The translations under genes and the position numbers were made by a program. The notes under the pieces were generated by a model. The model saw only the letters and a list, made by a program, of their open reading frames with translations. It was not told the origin of the DNA and made no database searches. Of a stretch of 38,122 bases of DNA, positions 29,555-36,767 are shown in pieces (position 1 is the first letter of the stretch; each line of letters begins with the position of its first letter). Origin of the DNA: a bacterium (GTDB taxonomy: Bacteria; Patescibacteriota; Minisyncoccia; UBA6257; 2-01-FULL-56-20). Location of the stretch: contig JAJXZE010000014.1 in NCBI GenBank assembly GCA_021780195.1, positions 1 to 38,122 of the forward strand, written 5' to 3'.

Positions 29555-29768
29555 AACGGCGGGCGCCGGCGCGGGCAAGGAAGGACTGAAGGAATATCTG
29601 GAGAAGATCAGGACGATCTCCGACTGGTTCGAGGCGCAGGACGAGATCGACCTCGAGGAGGCGCTCGCGAAGATCCGCGAGGCCGGCGCGCTCATCAAGG
29701 CGAGCAAGGCGCGCCTCACGGAGGTAGAGAACGAATTCGAGGAGATCAAGAAGGGAGTGGAAGAATAG
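29541..29768 (+). CDS. xseB: Exodeoxyribonuclease VII small subunit
   Basis: A 75-aa acidic helical protein: 'LKEYLEKIRTISDWFEAQDE', 'LEEALAKIREAGALIKASKA', 'RLTEVENEFEEIKKGVEE'. This is the two-helix hairpin of XseB ('L..IV..lE.g.l.LeesL..fe.G..L...c...L..ae'), slightly modified. Several small subunits bind each XseA coiled coil. It overlaps xseA and is followed 6 nt later by the YggU-type gene. Confidence 0.88.
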   Translation: MAKTKTAGAGAGKEGLKEYLEKIRTISDWFEAQDEIDLEEALAKIREAGALIKASKARLTEVENEFEEIKKGVEE

Positions 29769-29774
29769 CGCTCC

Positions 29775-30050
29775 ATGAGGATCACGGTGCGGGCGAAGCC
29801 CGGCGCGCGGAAAGAATTCGTGGAAAAAGAAACCGGCGTGCCCGCAGGGCTTTTTGAAAAACGTCCGTCGGGGAACGCCGGCGCGCTCCCGGCGCAGTTC
29901 ACCGTTGCCGTGAAGGAACCCGCCGTGGACGGACGCGCGAACCGCGCCATCGAACGCGCGCTTGCGGCATATTTCAAAGTGGCACCGTCCGCGGTGCGCA
30001 TCGTGGCGGGGCACTCGGCAAAACAGAAAATTTTCGAAGTTTCGAAATAG
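29775..30050 (+). CDS. YggU/DUF167 family protein
   Basis: A 91-aa protein: 'MRITVRAKPGARKEFVEKE', 'QFTVAVKEPAVDGRANRAIE' and 'ALAAYFKVAPSAVRIVAGHS', ending 'KQKIFEV', the complete DUF167 pattern. The biochemical role is not established. It lies directly behind xseB and is likely on the same transcript. A large hairpin follows at 30076-30122 but its T-run is on the other strand. Confidence 0.9.
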   Translation: MRITVRAKPGARKEFVEKETGVPAGLFEKRPSGNAGALPAQFTVAVKEPAVDGRANRAIERALAAYFKVAPSAVRIVAGHSAKQKIFEVSK

Positions 30051-30068
30051 GATAAAGGTAAGGAAGAT

Positions 30069-30122
30069 AAAAAAGCAGGCGTACTCCGTTGGTCACCGCA
30101 TTACTGCGACGGAGTACGCCTG
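30069..30122 (-). terminator. Very strong intrinsic terminator (14-bp perfect stem)
   Basis: CAGGCGTACTCCGT (30076-30089) and ACGGAGTACGCCTG (30109-30122) are exact inverted repeats with an inner CGCA / TGCG hairpin. On the minus strand the stem is followed by CTTTTTTA. It ends the gene at 30145-30540 and may also slow plus-strand polymerase. Confidence 0.85.
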
Positions 30123-30144
30123 TTGGGGGAGAGTGAGGTTTTTA

Positions 30145-30540
30145 TTACCGAGGCGCCGCCCGCCGACGGACCGCCCGCGCGATCGTGCCCGCGCCTCCGG
30201 CAAGTCCGACCGCCGCGAGCGCTGCGGCCCCGGTCGCGAGGCCGAGCGCAAAGAAACAGGCAGCGACCGTGAGAGCCCGCGTGGCGAGAAACCGCGGGTC
30301 GGCTTTGGTTTCGGCCACTGCCGCAAGCGTTCCGATTGCGGCGAACGTCACCGCTGCGCTCACGGCACGCGGGTTGTTGATGACCCACAGCGCCGTGGCA
30401 AGCGGACCCGCGACGCAGAGGCCGGCGATGAAGCCAAAGAAGGCATAAATTATGCCTTCAAAAAAGGATTCCCGTAGCCGCTCGGCAAGCAGGCCGAGTA
30501 ACCGCGGTTCCTCTTCCGCTGATTCAATGGGGCGTCTCAT
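30145..30540 (-). CDS. Small Ala-rich membrane protein
   Basis: The track starts at 30774, but ATG 30540 has AAAGGAGG with 5-nt spacing and a consensus promoter just upstream, so the product is 131 aa. The N-terminus is charged (RRPIESAEEEPRLLGLLAER). Four hydrophobic segments follow: 'IIYAFFGFIAGLCVAGPLAT', 'AAVTFAAIGTLAAVAE', 'ALTVAACFFALGLATGAAAL' and 'AAVGLAGGAGTIA', then a basic tail RAVRRRAAPR. No family is recognised. The function is unknown. Confidence 0.65.
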   Translation of the reverse strand: MRRPIESAEEEPRLLGLLAERLRESFFEGIIYAFFGFIAGLCVAGPLATALWVINNPRAVSAAVTFAAIGTLAAVAETKADPRFLATRALTVAACFFALGLATGAAALAAVGLAGGAGTIARAVRRRAAPR

Positions 30541-30562
30541 GGGCGCCTCCTTTCCGTTCCGA

Positions 30563-30591
30563 TTTATATCATTTCTCCGCGCTTCTGTCAA
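30563..30591 (-). promoter_or_regulatory. Consensus promoter TTGACA-17-TATAAA
   Basis: On minus TTGACA (30591-30586), 17 nt, TATAAA (30568-30563). The leader is about 16 nt and ends in AAAGGAGG. It is the best promoter in the window and its TTGACA overlaps the T-run of the terminator upstream. Confidence 0.8.
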
Positions 30592-30662
30592 AAAAAGCCC
30601 ACCCTCCATAGGCATGATGCCCCGCGGAGGAGGGTGGGCTTCCCGACAGAAACAAGTGTTGC
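30590..30662 (-). ncRNA. Candidate small RNA ending in a 12-bp terminator
   Basis: Between the tsaD terminator and the next gene, the minus strand has TTGCAT-18-TGG-TATGCT (30699-30670) and then about 70 nt ending in AGCCCACCCTCC / GGAGGGTGGGCT plus T7 (30641-30590). No frame of useful size exists. It could be a short RNA, or a terminated leader upstream of the membrane protein gene. Confidence 0.4.
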
Positions 30663-30738
30663 TGATCTCAGCATACCAGGAGCGGGCAAGGAGATGCAAG
30701 GCGGCTGGTGCCGCGCGTGCCGCGGTATGCCACGGAAT

Positions 30739-30772
30739 AAAAACGGCCAGCAGGACGCGCGCCCTGCTGGCC
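30739..30772 (-). terminator. Intrinsic terminator of tsaD
   Basis: GGCCAGCAGG / CCTGCTGGCC stem followed on the minus strand by GTTTTTAT, 50 nt after the tsaD stop. Confidence 0.85.
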
Positions 30773-30821
30773 AACCGGAGGATGCATGTTGTTCAGCCTG
30801 CTTTCAGTATATCACCCGTCT

Positions 30822-31913
30822 TCAGATATCCAAATCCCCGCGCGCCTCGAGCTTGTAGCGCTTCTTCCGGAGGTGCGCCAGGTAGCCCGCCGCGCCGATC
30901 ATTGCGGCGTTGTCGAGATTATATCTGAGCGACGGAACGAAGAATGCAGAGCCGATCTTCCGCGCCTCGCGTCTGAGCCGGGCGCGGAGCGCCTTGTTCG
31001 CGGCGACGCCGCCCGAGAGTAGGACGGAGCGCGCGCCGTATTCACGCACGGCGCGGACGGTCTTTGCGGCCAGGACGTCGAGCGTGGCGGCCTGAAAGGA
31101 GGCCGCGATGTCGCGGCGATTGAGATGCGCGACGTCAGTTCCGGCACCGTGCGCGCCCGCCGTACCGTTTCCTTCCTCCGCGGCGCGCACGTGATAGAGG
31201 ACGGCGGTCTTGAGGCCGGAGAAACTGAAGTCGTAGCTTTTGTCGTGGAGCATCGGGCGGGGGAACGCGATCGTGCCGTCGGGATGCGCGGGGCGGCGCA
31301 GGCGTTCCTCGCGCGCGAGCTTTTCGATCTCGGGGCCGCCGGGATAGGGGAGGTCAAGGAGGCGCGCCACTTTGTCGAACGCTTCGCCCGCGGCGTCGTC
31401 GCGCGTTTCGCCGAGGCGCCGCCACTTCGTGAAGGATGCCATTTCGAGGAGGATCGTATGGCCGCCGCTCACGATGAGCGCGACCGCGGGAAAGCGGACG
31501 GGCGCGCCGCCGGAGAGGAGGAAGCTGTAGAGATGGCCTTCGAGATGGTTCGCGCCGACGAGCGGTTTCCCGTGTTCCGCGGCGAGTCGCTTTGCGAACT
31601 CGATGCCCGTCCAGAGCGCGGGCTCGAGGCCCGGTCCCACGGTCACCGTGACGAGGTCGATCGAGCGCCAGAGGCGCGCTTCGGCGGCGCTCCCCGGCGC
31701 GCCGAACATCTTCCGGTAAAGGATCGGAAGATTCTTCAGGTGCTCGCGCTTCGCGAGGTTCGGCACCACGCCGCCGAACGGGCGGTGGATTTTTATCTGC
31801 GAGGCGACGAGGCTTTTCCCGACGCGGAAGCGGGGCGCGCGCACGCCGCCCGACGCGTCGAGGAGCGCGAGGCCGCTCTCGTCGCAGGACGTTTCGATCG
31901 CGAGGACTTTCAT
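30822..31913 (-). CDS. tsaD: tRNA N6-adenosine threonylcarbamoyltransferase
   Basis: A 363-aa ASKHA-fold enzyme that, with TsaB and TsaE, adds threonylcarbamoyl to A37 of ANN-decoding tRNAs. Motifs: 'VLAIETSCDESGLALLD', 'VTVGPGLEPALWTGIEFAK', metal-binding His123 and His127 in 'ANHLEGHLYSFLL', 'VSGGHTILLEM' and 'VLLSGGVAANKALRARL', ending with 'YNLDNAAMIGAAGY'. The start overlaps the end of the TspO-protease gene by 4 nt (ATGA), so the two are translationally coupled. TsaB and TsaE genes are not in this window. Confidence 0.94.
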   Translation of the reverse strand: MKVLAIETSCDESGLALLDASGGVRAPRFRVGKSLVASQIKIHRPFGGVVPNLAKREHLKNLPILYRKMFGAPGSAAEARLWRSIDLVTVTVGPGLEPALWTGIEFAKRLAAEHGKPLVGANHLEGHLYSFLLSGGAPVRFPAVALIVSGGHTILLEMASFTKWRRLGETRDDAAGEAFDKVARLLDLPYPGGPEIEKLAREERLRRPAHPDGTIAFPRPMLHDKSYDFSFSGLKTAVLYHVRAAEEGNGTAGAHGAGTDVAHLNRRDIAASFQAATLDVLAAKTVRAVREYGARSVLLSGGVAANKALRARLRREARKIGSAFFVPSLRYNLDNAAMIGAAGYLAHLRKKRYKLEARGDLDI

Positions 31914-33514
31914 TGGACTGATGGTAGCACGACGGAGGCCTTGTCGCTATCTTCGAGCAGGCGATAGATCGCCGGCATGCCGAGCGCGATGCCGCTCTGC
32001 GTAGAGCCGTTGTCCGAGGCGAAGAATATTCCCACGAGGTAGCCGTTCCAGAACAGGGGCGACCCGGAGCGGCCTCCCTGAATGTCGTTCGCCACGAAGT
32101 GGAAGTCGAACGGCTGATCTTTGAAGTACTGGTCGCCGCCGTAATACGCGTCGATATATCCCACCGCGCCTTTCAGATAAAAGAGGTTGAAGTCCGTGCC
32201 GTACTCGTTGATGAGCTCGGCGGGGTAGCCGTAGTCGAGGACCTGCGCCGTGCGGGAGGGCGGCACGTCGCGTGCGAGCGCCGCGTCGTATGGGAACCGG
32301 CCGAAGTCGTTGCAGTCCTTGTGCCACATCGCGCAGTCGGGTGTCGTGGTCGTGATCTTAAGCACGGCGAAGTCCGCCTGGCGGTATTCGAGGTCGCTCA
32401 TCGATCCGCGCGACGGATCGAAATACGCGACGGCTTCGTATTGCATCGCGCCCTGAAGCTGGGTGGAGGGATTCACCGATTTGATCTCGTCGGCCGTGGG
32501 GAGCGTGTTCATTTCGGGGAGGCCGACTTCGCAGTGATCGAGCACGAGATTTCGATACGCCGCCGCGGTGGCGGCGGGGAGCGTCGAGGAGTACGCCCAC
32601 GCGGTCCATGCGGGATCCACGATATGCTTTGCGGTGAGGATGTAGCCCTGGGGGCTCACGATCACGCCGCTACCCTTGAAGAGCGTTTCGGTCCCCGCGC
32701 TCGAGGGATCGGTCGAACGGTAGTGGCAGAGGAGTCCCACGATGCTTTGCGGTGCGATGGTCGCGGGAGGGAGCGTGGTCGAGGTGGGCGTCGCGGCGGC
32801 GGTGGTTGCCGCGGGTAGCGGCGTTGATGTCGGCGCGATGGGCGTCGCAGACGGCGTGGCTGCGGGGGCTATGGGTACGGGCGCCGCCGCAATCGGCTTC
32901 GGCGCGACAAAGGCGGCGTTCATCGTGGTCGTCGCGGGCGCGGCGACGGTATTGCCGGTCGTGGTCGGTATGGCATTCTGCGCGCTACCCGCTACCGCCG
33001 GTGCGGGCACGGCAGGGAGGATCGGCGCGCCCGCGGGAGCGTTCAGCATCATGATGCCGAAGTTGAGATACGCCGCGAAGCTTGTCCAGAGGAGATAGGG
33101 GACGAGGAGCCACGCGGCGCGGCGCGATACGGCGAAGAACGCGACGAGCGTCCACGCGATCGCGCACCAGAGGACGATGATCTCGGCGAACGCGGCGAGC
33201 GGTAAGCGGAGACCGAAGAAGAGAAACGACCACAGAGCGTTCAGGACGAGCTGGGCCGCGAAGATAAGGAGCGCGCCGCGGACGGCCCGCGTTTCCCGTG
33301 CGCGGCGCCATACGAGGAATGCCGCAATGCCCATGAGGAGATAGAGCAGAGTCCAGACGAGGCCGAAGACCCATCCCGGCGGGGTGAGCGGCGGCTTCGC
33401 GAGCGTCGCGTACCAGTCGGGGATCGCGCGTACCGTGAAAATCGCACCGAGCGCGCCCGCAAGTTCCGAGATTGCGATTGCGCCGACAAGCACCGACGCC
33501 GCACGGAGGTTCAT
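31910..33514 (-). CDS. Fusion protein: TspO/MBR membrane domain + trypsin-like serine protease
   Basis: One intact 534-aa frame. Residues 1-157 are a TspO domain with five helices and the family signatures 'WYATLAKPPLTPPGWVFG', 'VWTLLYLLMGIAAFLVWR', 'LVLNALWSFLFFGL' and 'LLVPYLLWTSFAAYLNF'. Residues 160-255 are a Pro/Ala/Thr-rich linker. Residues 256-534 are a trypsin-fold protease: His297 in 'LTAKHIVD', Asp381 in 'QADFAVLKI' and Ser484 in 'GGRSGSPLFW'. Cys263, Cys328, Cys394 and Cys401 could form disulfides. TspO proteins bind porphyrins and other hydrophobic ligands; here ligand sensing could be coupled to proteolysis. The promoter is TGC-TATAAT, 6 nt before ATG. It is coupled to tsaD by ATGA. 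Confidence 0.9.
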   Translation of the reverse strand: MNLRAASVLVGAIAISELAGALGAIFTVRAIPDWYATLAKPPLTPPGWVFGLVWTLLYLLMGIAAFLVWRRARETRAVRGALLIFAAQLVLNALWSFLFFGLRLPLAAFAEIIVLWCAIAWTLVAFFAVSRRAAWLLVPYLLWTSFAAYLNFGIMMLNAPAGAPILPAVPAPAVAGSAQNAIPTTTGNTVAAPATTTMNAAFVAPKPIAAAPVPIAPAATPSATPIAPTSTPLPAATTAAATPTSTTLPPATIAPQSIVGLLCHYRSTDPSSAGTETLFKGSGVIVSPQGYILTAKHIVDPAWTAWAYSSTLPAATAAAYRNLVLDHCEVGLPEMNTLPTADEIKSVNPSTQLQGAMQYEAVAYFDPSRGSMSDLEYRQADFAVLKITTTTPDCAMWHKDCNDFGRFPYDAALARDVPPSRTAQVLDYGYPAELINEYGTDFNLFYLKGAVGYIDAYYGGDQYFKDQPFDFHFVANDIQGGRSGSPLFWNGYLVGIFFASDNGSTQSGIALGMPAIYRLLEDSDKASVVLPSVQ

Positions 33515-33520
33515 GGGTCC

Positions 33521-33529
33521 ATTATAGCA
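33521..33529 (-). promoter_or_regulatory. Extended -10 promoter, leaderless, of TspO-protease-tsaD
   Basis: Minus strand TGC-TATAAT (-10 at 33526-33521), 6 nt before ATG 33514. No Shine-Dalgarno. Confidence 0.65.
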
Positions 33530-33596
33530 GGGAGTGGCTTTCGCGTGCGGCTTAACAATAATTTCATGGAAGAATTATTATAATGAGAAGAATACG

Positions 33597-34095
33597 ATGC
33601 CCGAAAATACTCGGCGCGCCATCTATCTTTTTATCGACGCGTCTAATCTTTGGGAGGCGCAAAAAACAAAGGGCCGGCTTTTGGATTTCGAAAAAGCGAG
33701 ACCATCTACCTTAGGGAATATTTTTCCGGGACCGCGGTCAAAGCCTTTTACTATACGGCGTATCCGGCAGAAGGAACAAGGAACTATTCCCTCGATGGAA
33801 AACATAAATTTTACACCTATCTCAAAAAGGGCCTCGGTTTTGCGGTAATCAAGAAAGAACTGAAAAGGATTATGGTGGCGGGCGCCGCTGGAGAATCCGG
33901 CGAAGAGAAGGGGAATATGGACGTCGAAATGACCATTGACGCACTGCGCCATATGGATAAATACGAGGTGGCCGCGCTGTTTACGGGCGACTCCGACTTT
34001 TTGGCGTTAGTGATGGCTATCGGGACATTTTGGATATTGAGGAAATCTGGGGTAAGGATCTGCGACACCGCGCCGAACTGCGGAAGGGAGCGTAG
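33597..34095 (+). pseudogene. NYN-domain (LabA/PIN-like) nuclease, broken into three frames
   Basis: Frame 1 from ATG 33597 gives 'RRAIYLFIDASNLWEAQKTK' and 'LLDFEKAR'. Near 33690-33704 the sense shifts to frame 2: 'IYLREYFSGTAVKAFYYTAY', 'GNMDVEMTIDALRHMDKYEV', 'ALFTGDSDFLALV'. At about 34010 it shifts to frame 3, 'SDGYRDILDIEEIWGKDLRH', ending 'RAELRKGA' at 34095. Roughly 25-30 codons that carry the last strand of the fold are deleted at the second break. The NYN acidic residues (FIDASN, MDVEMTID, TGDSDF) are still readable. The intact family is a PIN-like RNase; this copy should be inactive. A TATAAT at 33579-33584 was its promoter. Confidence 0.82.
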
Positions 34096-34100
34096 ATAAA

Positions 34101-34130
34101 AAGCAACCCTCCGCGAGGAGGGTTGCCCTT
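34101..34130. terminator. Intrinsic terminator after NYN remnant
   Basis: GCAACCCTCC / GGAGGGTTGC stem with loop GCGA; T5 on minus, CCCTT on plus. The rest of 34131-34214 contains a small hairpin (ATTCAGC / GCTGAAT) and no gene. Confidence 0.7.
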
Positions 34131-34214
34131 GGATGTTATACCCCTCCGGTTTGGACAACCGGAAGACCTATTCAGCCTAGCTGAATATTGGAAAAAGTCA
34201 AGCGGCGACGTGAG

Positions 34215-34243
34215 AAAAAAGGCCGCCGAATGATTCGGCGGCC
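34215..34243 (-). terminator. Intrinsic terminator of the YvcK/CofD gene
   Basis: GGCCGCCGA / TCGGCGGCC stem, loop ATGAT, followed on minus by T6, 24 nt after the stop. Confidence 0.88.
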
Positions 34244-34266
34244 ACAACCAGAAATTGTGCATTACA

Positions 34267-35232
34267 TCAAAGCGCAAGGATTTTCCCGAGCGCCTCCGCG
34301 ACCGCCGCGGGATCATGATAGAGATATCCCTCCGGCGTGACCCTGAGGAGCGGCCACCGCATGAGACGCGGGTCGCGGCGCAGGGTTTTCGTCGCGAGTT
34401 CCACTTTCCGTTCGGCGCGGTAGCGGAGCATCGCCGCGCGCGGGATTGGCGCGCTGTTGTGGAGAATCACCGCGGCGCGCACGCCCATCCTTTTTTCTAT
34501 CTCGCGGACGAAATCCTCCGCGCAGTAGTCGTCCGTCTCGCCCTGCTTGGTCATGATGTTCAGCATGACGATCACGCGGGCTTTCGAGCGGCGGAACGCG
34601 TGCGTGATGCCGCGGGGAAGGAGCGCCGGGATGATGCTCGAATAAAGATCTCCCGGGCAGACGATGATCGTGTCGGCCCTGCGTATCGCATCCTGCGCTT
34701 CGCGTGAAGCGCGGACTGCGGGACGCAGGAACACGGAGGTGATCGCATGGGTGTCCGCCGACCAGAGGGGATTCTCGGCGAGGCGGTCGATGTGCGTTTC
34801 TTCGGCGATCTTCCCGCCGAATTTGAGCGTGGCGCAGAGCTCCGTTTCTTCCATCGAAGCGGGAACGACGCAATGGGGGAGGATGCCGCACATGCGGTGC
34901 GTGATTCCGAGCGCCTCGTGCGGCGTGATGCCCTCGGTTCCGACGAGGCCCGCGAGCAGAACGTTTTTGAGCGAATGGCCGTGAAGGCATCCTCCTTTGA
35001 ATCTCCGGACGAGCGCGGCGGCGAGCTTTTCGTCGGGACAGAGCGCGGCAACGCATCGCGTGAGGTCGCCCACGTAGCCGGGAGAGCCGTAGTCGTGCAT
35101 GAGAACACCGGTGGAACCGCCGGAGTCGGTGCCCGGGCAGATGCCCGTGATCCTGACGCCCTCGAGCCGCCTCAGGCCTTTCAGGATCTGTGCGTGTCCG
35201 CCGCCTCCGCCTATTGTGACGACATTTTTCAT
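34267..35232 (-). CDS. YvcK/CofD-like protein (gluconeogenesis factor family)
   Basis: ATG 35232 is chosen because GAAAGGAGACCCC lies just before it (321 aa); the track start at 35355 runs through a direct repeat. Motifs: 'VVTIGGGGGHAQILKGLRRL', 'TGICPGTDSGGSTGVLMHDY', 'GYVGDLTRCVAALC', 'DTIIVCPGDLYSSIIPALLP', 'VIMLNIMTKQGETDDYCAED', the YvcK/CofD superfamily. In Bacillus YvcK binds UDP-sugars and affects cell-wall metabolism; the CofD branch makes F420 precursors. The nucleotide-binding region favours YvcK-like function. A 69-bp direct repeat lies 61 nt upstream. Confidence 0.86.
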   Translation of the reverse strand: MKNVVTIGGGGGHAQILKGLRRLEGVRITGICPGTDSGGSTGVLMHDYGSPGYVGDLTRCVAALCPDEKLAAALVRRFKGGCLHGHSLKNVLLAGLVGTEGITPHEALGITHRMCGILPHCVVPASMEETELCATLKFGGKIAEETHIDRLAENPLWSADTHAITSVFLRPAVRASREAQDAIRRADTIIVCPGDLYSSIIPALLPRGITHAFRRSKARVIVMLNIMTKQGETDDYCAEDFVREIEKRMGVRAAVILHNSAPIPRAAMLRYRAERKVELATKTLRRDPRLMRWPLLRVTPEGYLYHDPAAVAEALGKILAL

Positions 35233-35293
35233 GGGGTCTCCTTTCGTGTTTCGCGCGGCTACCATGCCGCCTTCGATGACGACGTAGTGCTCC

Positions 35294-35362
35294 TTCCAGT
35301 ATGGCGCGGGCACCGTCGGCGGAAAGGGAACTGATGGCAAGGAGGTTGATGACAAAGAGACG
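35294..35362. repeat. 69-bp direct repeat, copy 1
   Basis: 60 of 69 positions match 35869-35937 with no gaps; the last stretch TGGCAAGGAGGTTGATGAC is identical. On minus it carries CATACT upstream of yvcK-like 35232. Spacing of the copies is 575 bp. Confidence 0.85.
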
Positions 35363-35382
35363 GCTCGCTGGTTGGCGAGCCG
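35355..35382 (-). terminator. Weak terminator of the GNAT gene
   Basis: CGGCTCGC / GCGAGCCG stem, loop TGGTTG; followed on minus by TCTCTTTG, a weak U-tract. Confidence 0.4.
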
Positions 35383-35411
35383 CTAGACAACTTTCGTCGG
35401 GGGAGGGCGCT

Positions 35412-35843
35412 TCACAGGAGCATCAGGTAGTGGTTCGTGGGCCGTTGCCTGAAACCGAGCTTCTGGTAGAGATGGTTCGCGGCAACTCTCGCAGAGTTGG
35501 AAGTGAGCTCGAGATGGTGCATGGACTGAAATTGCGCCAGGGTGACGAGTTGTTTCACGAACGCTTCGCCTATGCCTCTGCCGCGCCAGGATTCATCCAC
35601 GACAACGTTGGTGATGAATCCGGAATGTCCGGTGAGGGCGTCGATGGAACAGAGGGTGGCGGTGCCCTGGATGCGTCCGTGTTCGTCGCGGACCACGAGT
35701 GCCGCGGAGAGTTTTGCGACCTCGATGATGTGAGTCAGGTCGACTACCGCGGGAGAGGGAGTGAGCTGCGGCAGAAGGCGGTTGATATCGGCAACATCGT
35801 CTTCTGTGAGGTGGTGCGGATCGAGGAATTCATAGGTGGTCAT
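35412..35843 (-). CDS. GNAT-family N-acetyltransferase
   Basis: ATG 35843 with AAGGAG upstream is chosen over the track start 36017 (143 aa). The acetyl-CoA loop is 'VVVDESWRGRGIGEAFVKQL' (RGRGIG), preceded by 'GTATLCSIDALTGHSGFITN' and followed by 'LELTSNSARVAANHLYQKLG', the usual GNAT motif A and B. The substrate is unknown. The gene is framed by two 69-bp direct repeats, each upstream of a minus-strand gene, so it may be an inserted cassette or one half of a duplication. Confidence 0.88.
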   Translation of the reverse strand: MTTYEFLDPHHLTEDDVADINRLLPQLTPSPAVVDLTHIIEVAKLSAALVVRDEHGRIQGTATLCSIDALTGHSGFITNVVVDESWRGRGIGEAFVKQLVTLAQFQSMHHLELTSNSARVAANHLYQKLGFRQRPTNHYLMLL

Positions 35844-35868
35844 GGTGTTCTCCTTGTGATGGTACTGT

Positions 35869-35937
35869 TTCCAGTATGGCGCGCGCGGCGCCGGCGGAAA
35901 GGGGAGCGCTGGCAAGGAGGTTGATGACAAAAAGACG
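35869..35937. repeat. 69-bp direct repeat, copy 2
   Basis: 87% identical to 35294-35362, same length. On minus it lies 26 nt upstream of the GNAT ATG, so it probably contains that gene's promoter (CATACT at 35878-35873). Confidence 0.85.
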
Positions 35938-35955
35938 CTGGCGGGAGTGGTTGGG

Positions 35956-35961
35956 TATAAT
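35956..35961 (+). promoter_or_regulatory. TATAAT box, leaderless start of SDR gene
   Basis: TATAAT is followed by AACCTC and then ATG 35968; this selects 35968 instead of the track start 35947. Confidence 0.6.
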
Positions 35962-35967
35962 AACCTC

Positions 35968-36708
35968 ATGGATTTACGCGGCATGCATGTATTGATCACG
36001 GGTGCATCGAAAGGCATCGGCCGGGCGACCGCCGTCGCCTGCGCGAAAGAGGGTTGCGCCGTGGCGATCGTCTATAAGCGCGACCTCCGCGCGGCGCGGG
36101 AGGTGTTTGCCGAGTGCGGTCGTTTTTCGGACGGGAACATCATCGTGAGGGCGGATATCGCGCGGGAGGCGGAAGTGCGGCGCATGCTGCGGGAAGTGAA
36201 AAAGAGTTTTCCGCGGATCGACATCCTAGTGAACAACGCGGGTATCTTCGACGAGGGCGACGCGCCGACCAACCTCGCCGCCTTCGAGAACACCTGCCGG
36301 AATAATTTCATGAGCCATGTGATGGTGACGAAATACATTCTGCCGCTCATGAAGAAGGGGAAGATCGTCAACGTCTCGTCAATCCATGGGCGTCTCGGAC
36401 AGGGAAGGCCGACCGCCATCGCATACTCCGCTTTCAAGGCGGCCATCGAAAGCTATACCAAGAATCTTGCCAAGGCCCTCGCGCCGCGGATTCTCGTGAA
36501 TGCGATCGCGCCGGGCGCGGTGCGGACCCCCATGTGGGGAAAACTGAGCGCGAAAGAAGAAAGGGATATTGCCGCGGGCCATCTGATCGGACGGATGATC
36601 GAGCCGGAGGAAATCGCCAAAGGGATCGTTTTTCTCCTGAAGAATGATGCCATGTGCGGCGAAGTGCTGACGATCGACGGGGGAGCGGGTTTGGCGGGGA
36701 GGGGATAA
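35968..36708 (+). CDS. Short-chain dehydrogenase/reductase
   Basis: A 246-aa NAD(P)-dependent oxidoreductase. The cofactor loop is 'VLITGASKGIGRATA', then 'DILVNNAGIFDEG' (NNAG), catalytic Ser in 'IVNVSSIHGRLG', Tyr-x3-Lys in 'AIAYSAFKAAIES', and 'IAPGAVRTPMWGKL' with a typical 'EVLTIDGGAG' end. It resembles FabG-like 3-oxoacyl-ACP reductases, but fatty-acid genes are not nearby, so a general SDR is safer. It starts leaderless and is divergent from the GNAT gene. Confidence 0.93.
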   Translation: MDLRGMHVLITGASKGIGRATAVACAKEGCAVAIVYKRDLRAAREVFAECGRFSDGNIIVRADIAREAEVRRMLREVKKSFPRIDILVNNAGIFDEGDAPTNLAAFENTCRNNFMSHVMVTKYILPLMKKGKIVNVSSIHGRLGQGRPTAIAYSAFKAAIESYTKNLAKALAPRILVNAIAPGAVRTPMWGKLSAKEERDIAAGHLIGRMIEPEEIAKGIVFLLKNDAMCGEVLTIDGGAGLAGRG

Positions 36709-36720
36709 AAAAATTTCCGC

Positions 36721-36751
36721 AAAAAAACGGCTGCCGATGCGGTAGCCGTTT
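36721..36751 (-). terminator. Terminator of the coiled-coil protein gene
   Basis: AAACGGCT...AGCCGTTT hairpin (10 bp with inner GCCG / CGGT) followed on minus by T7. Confidence 0.8.
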
Positions 36752-36767
36752 GGATGCAAAAAGATTT

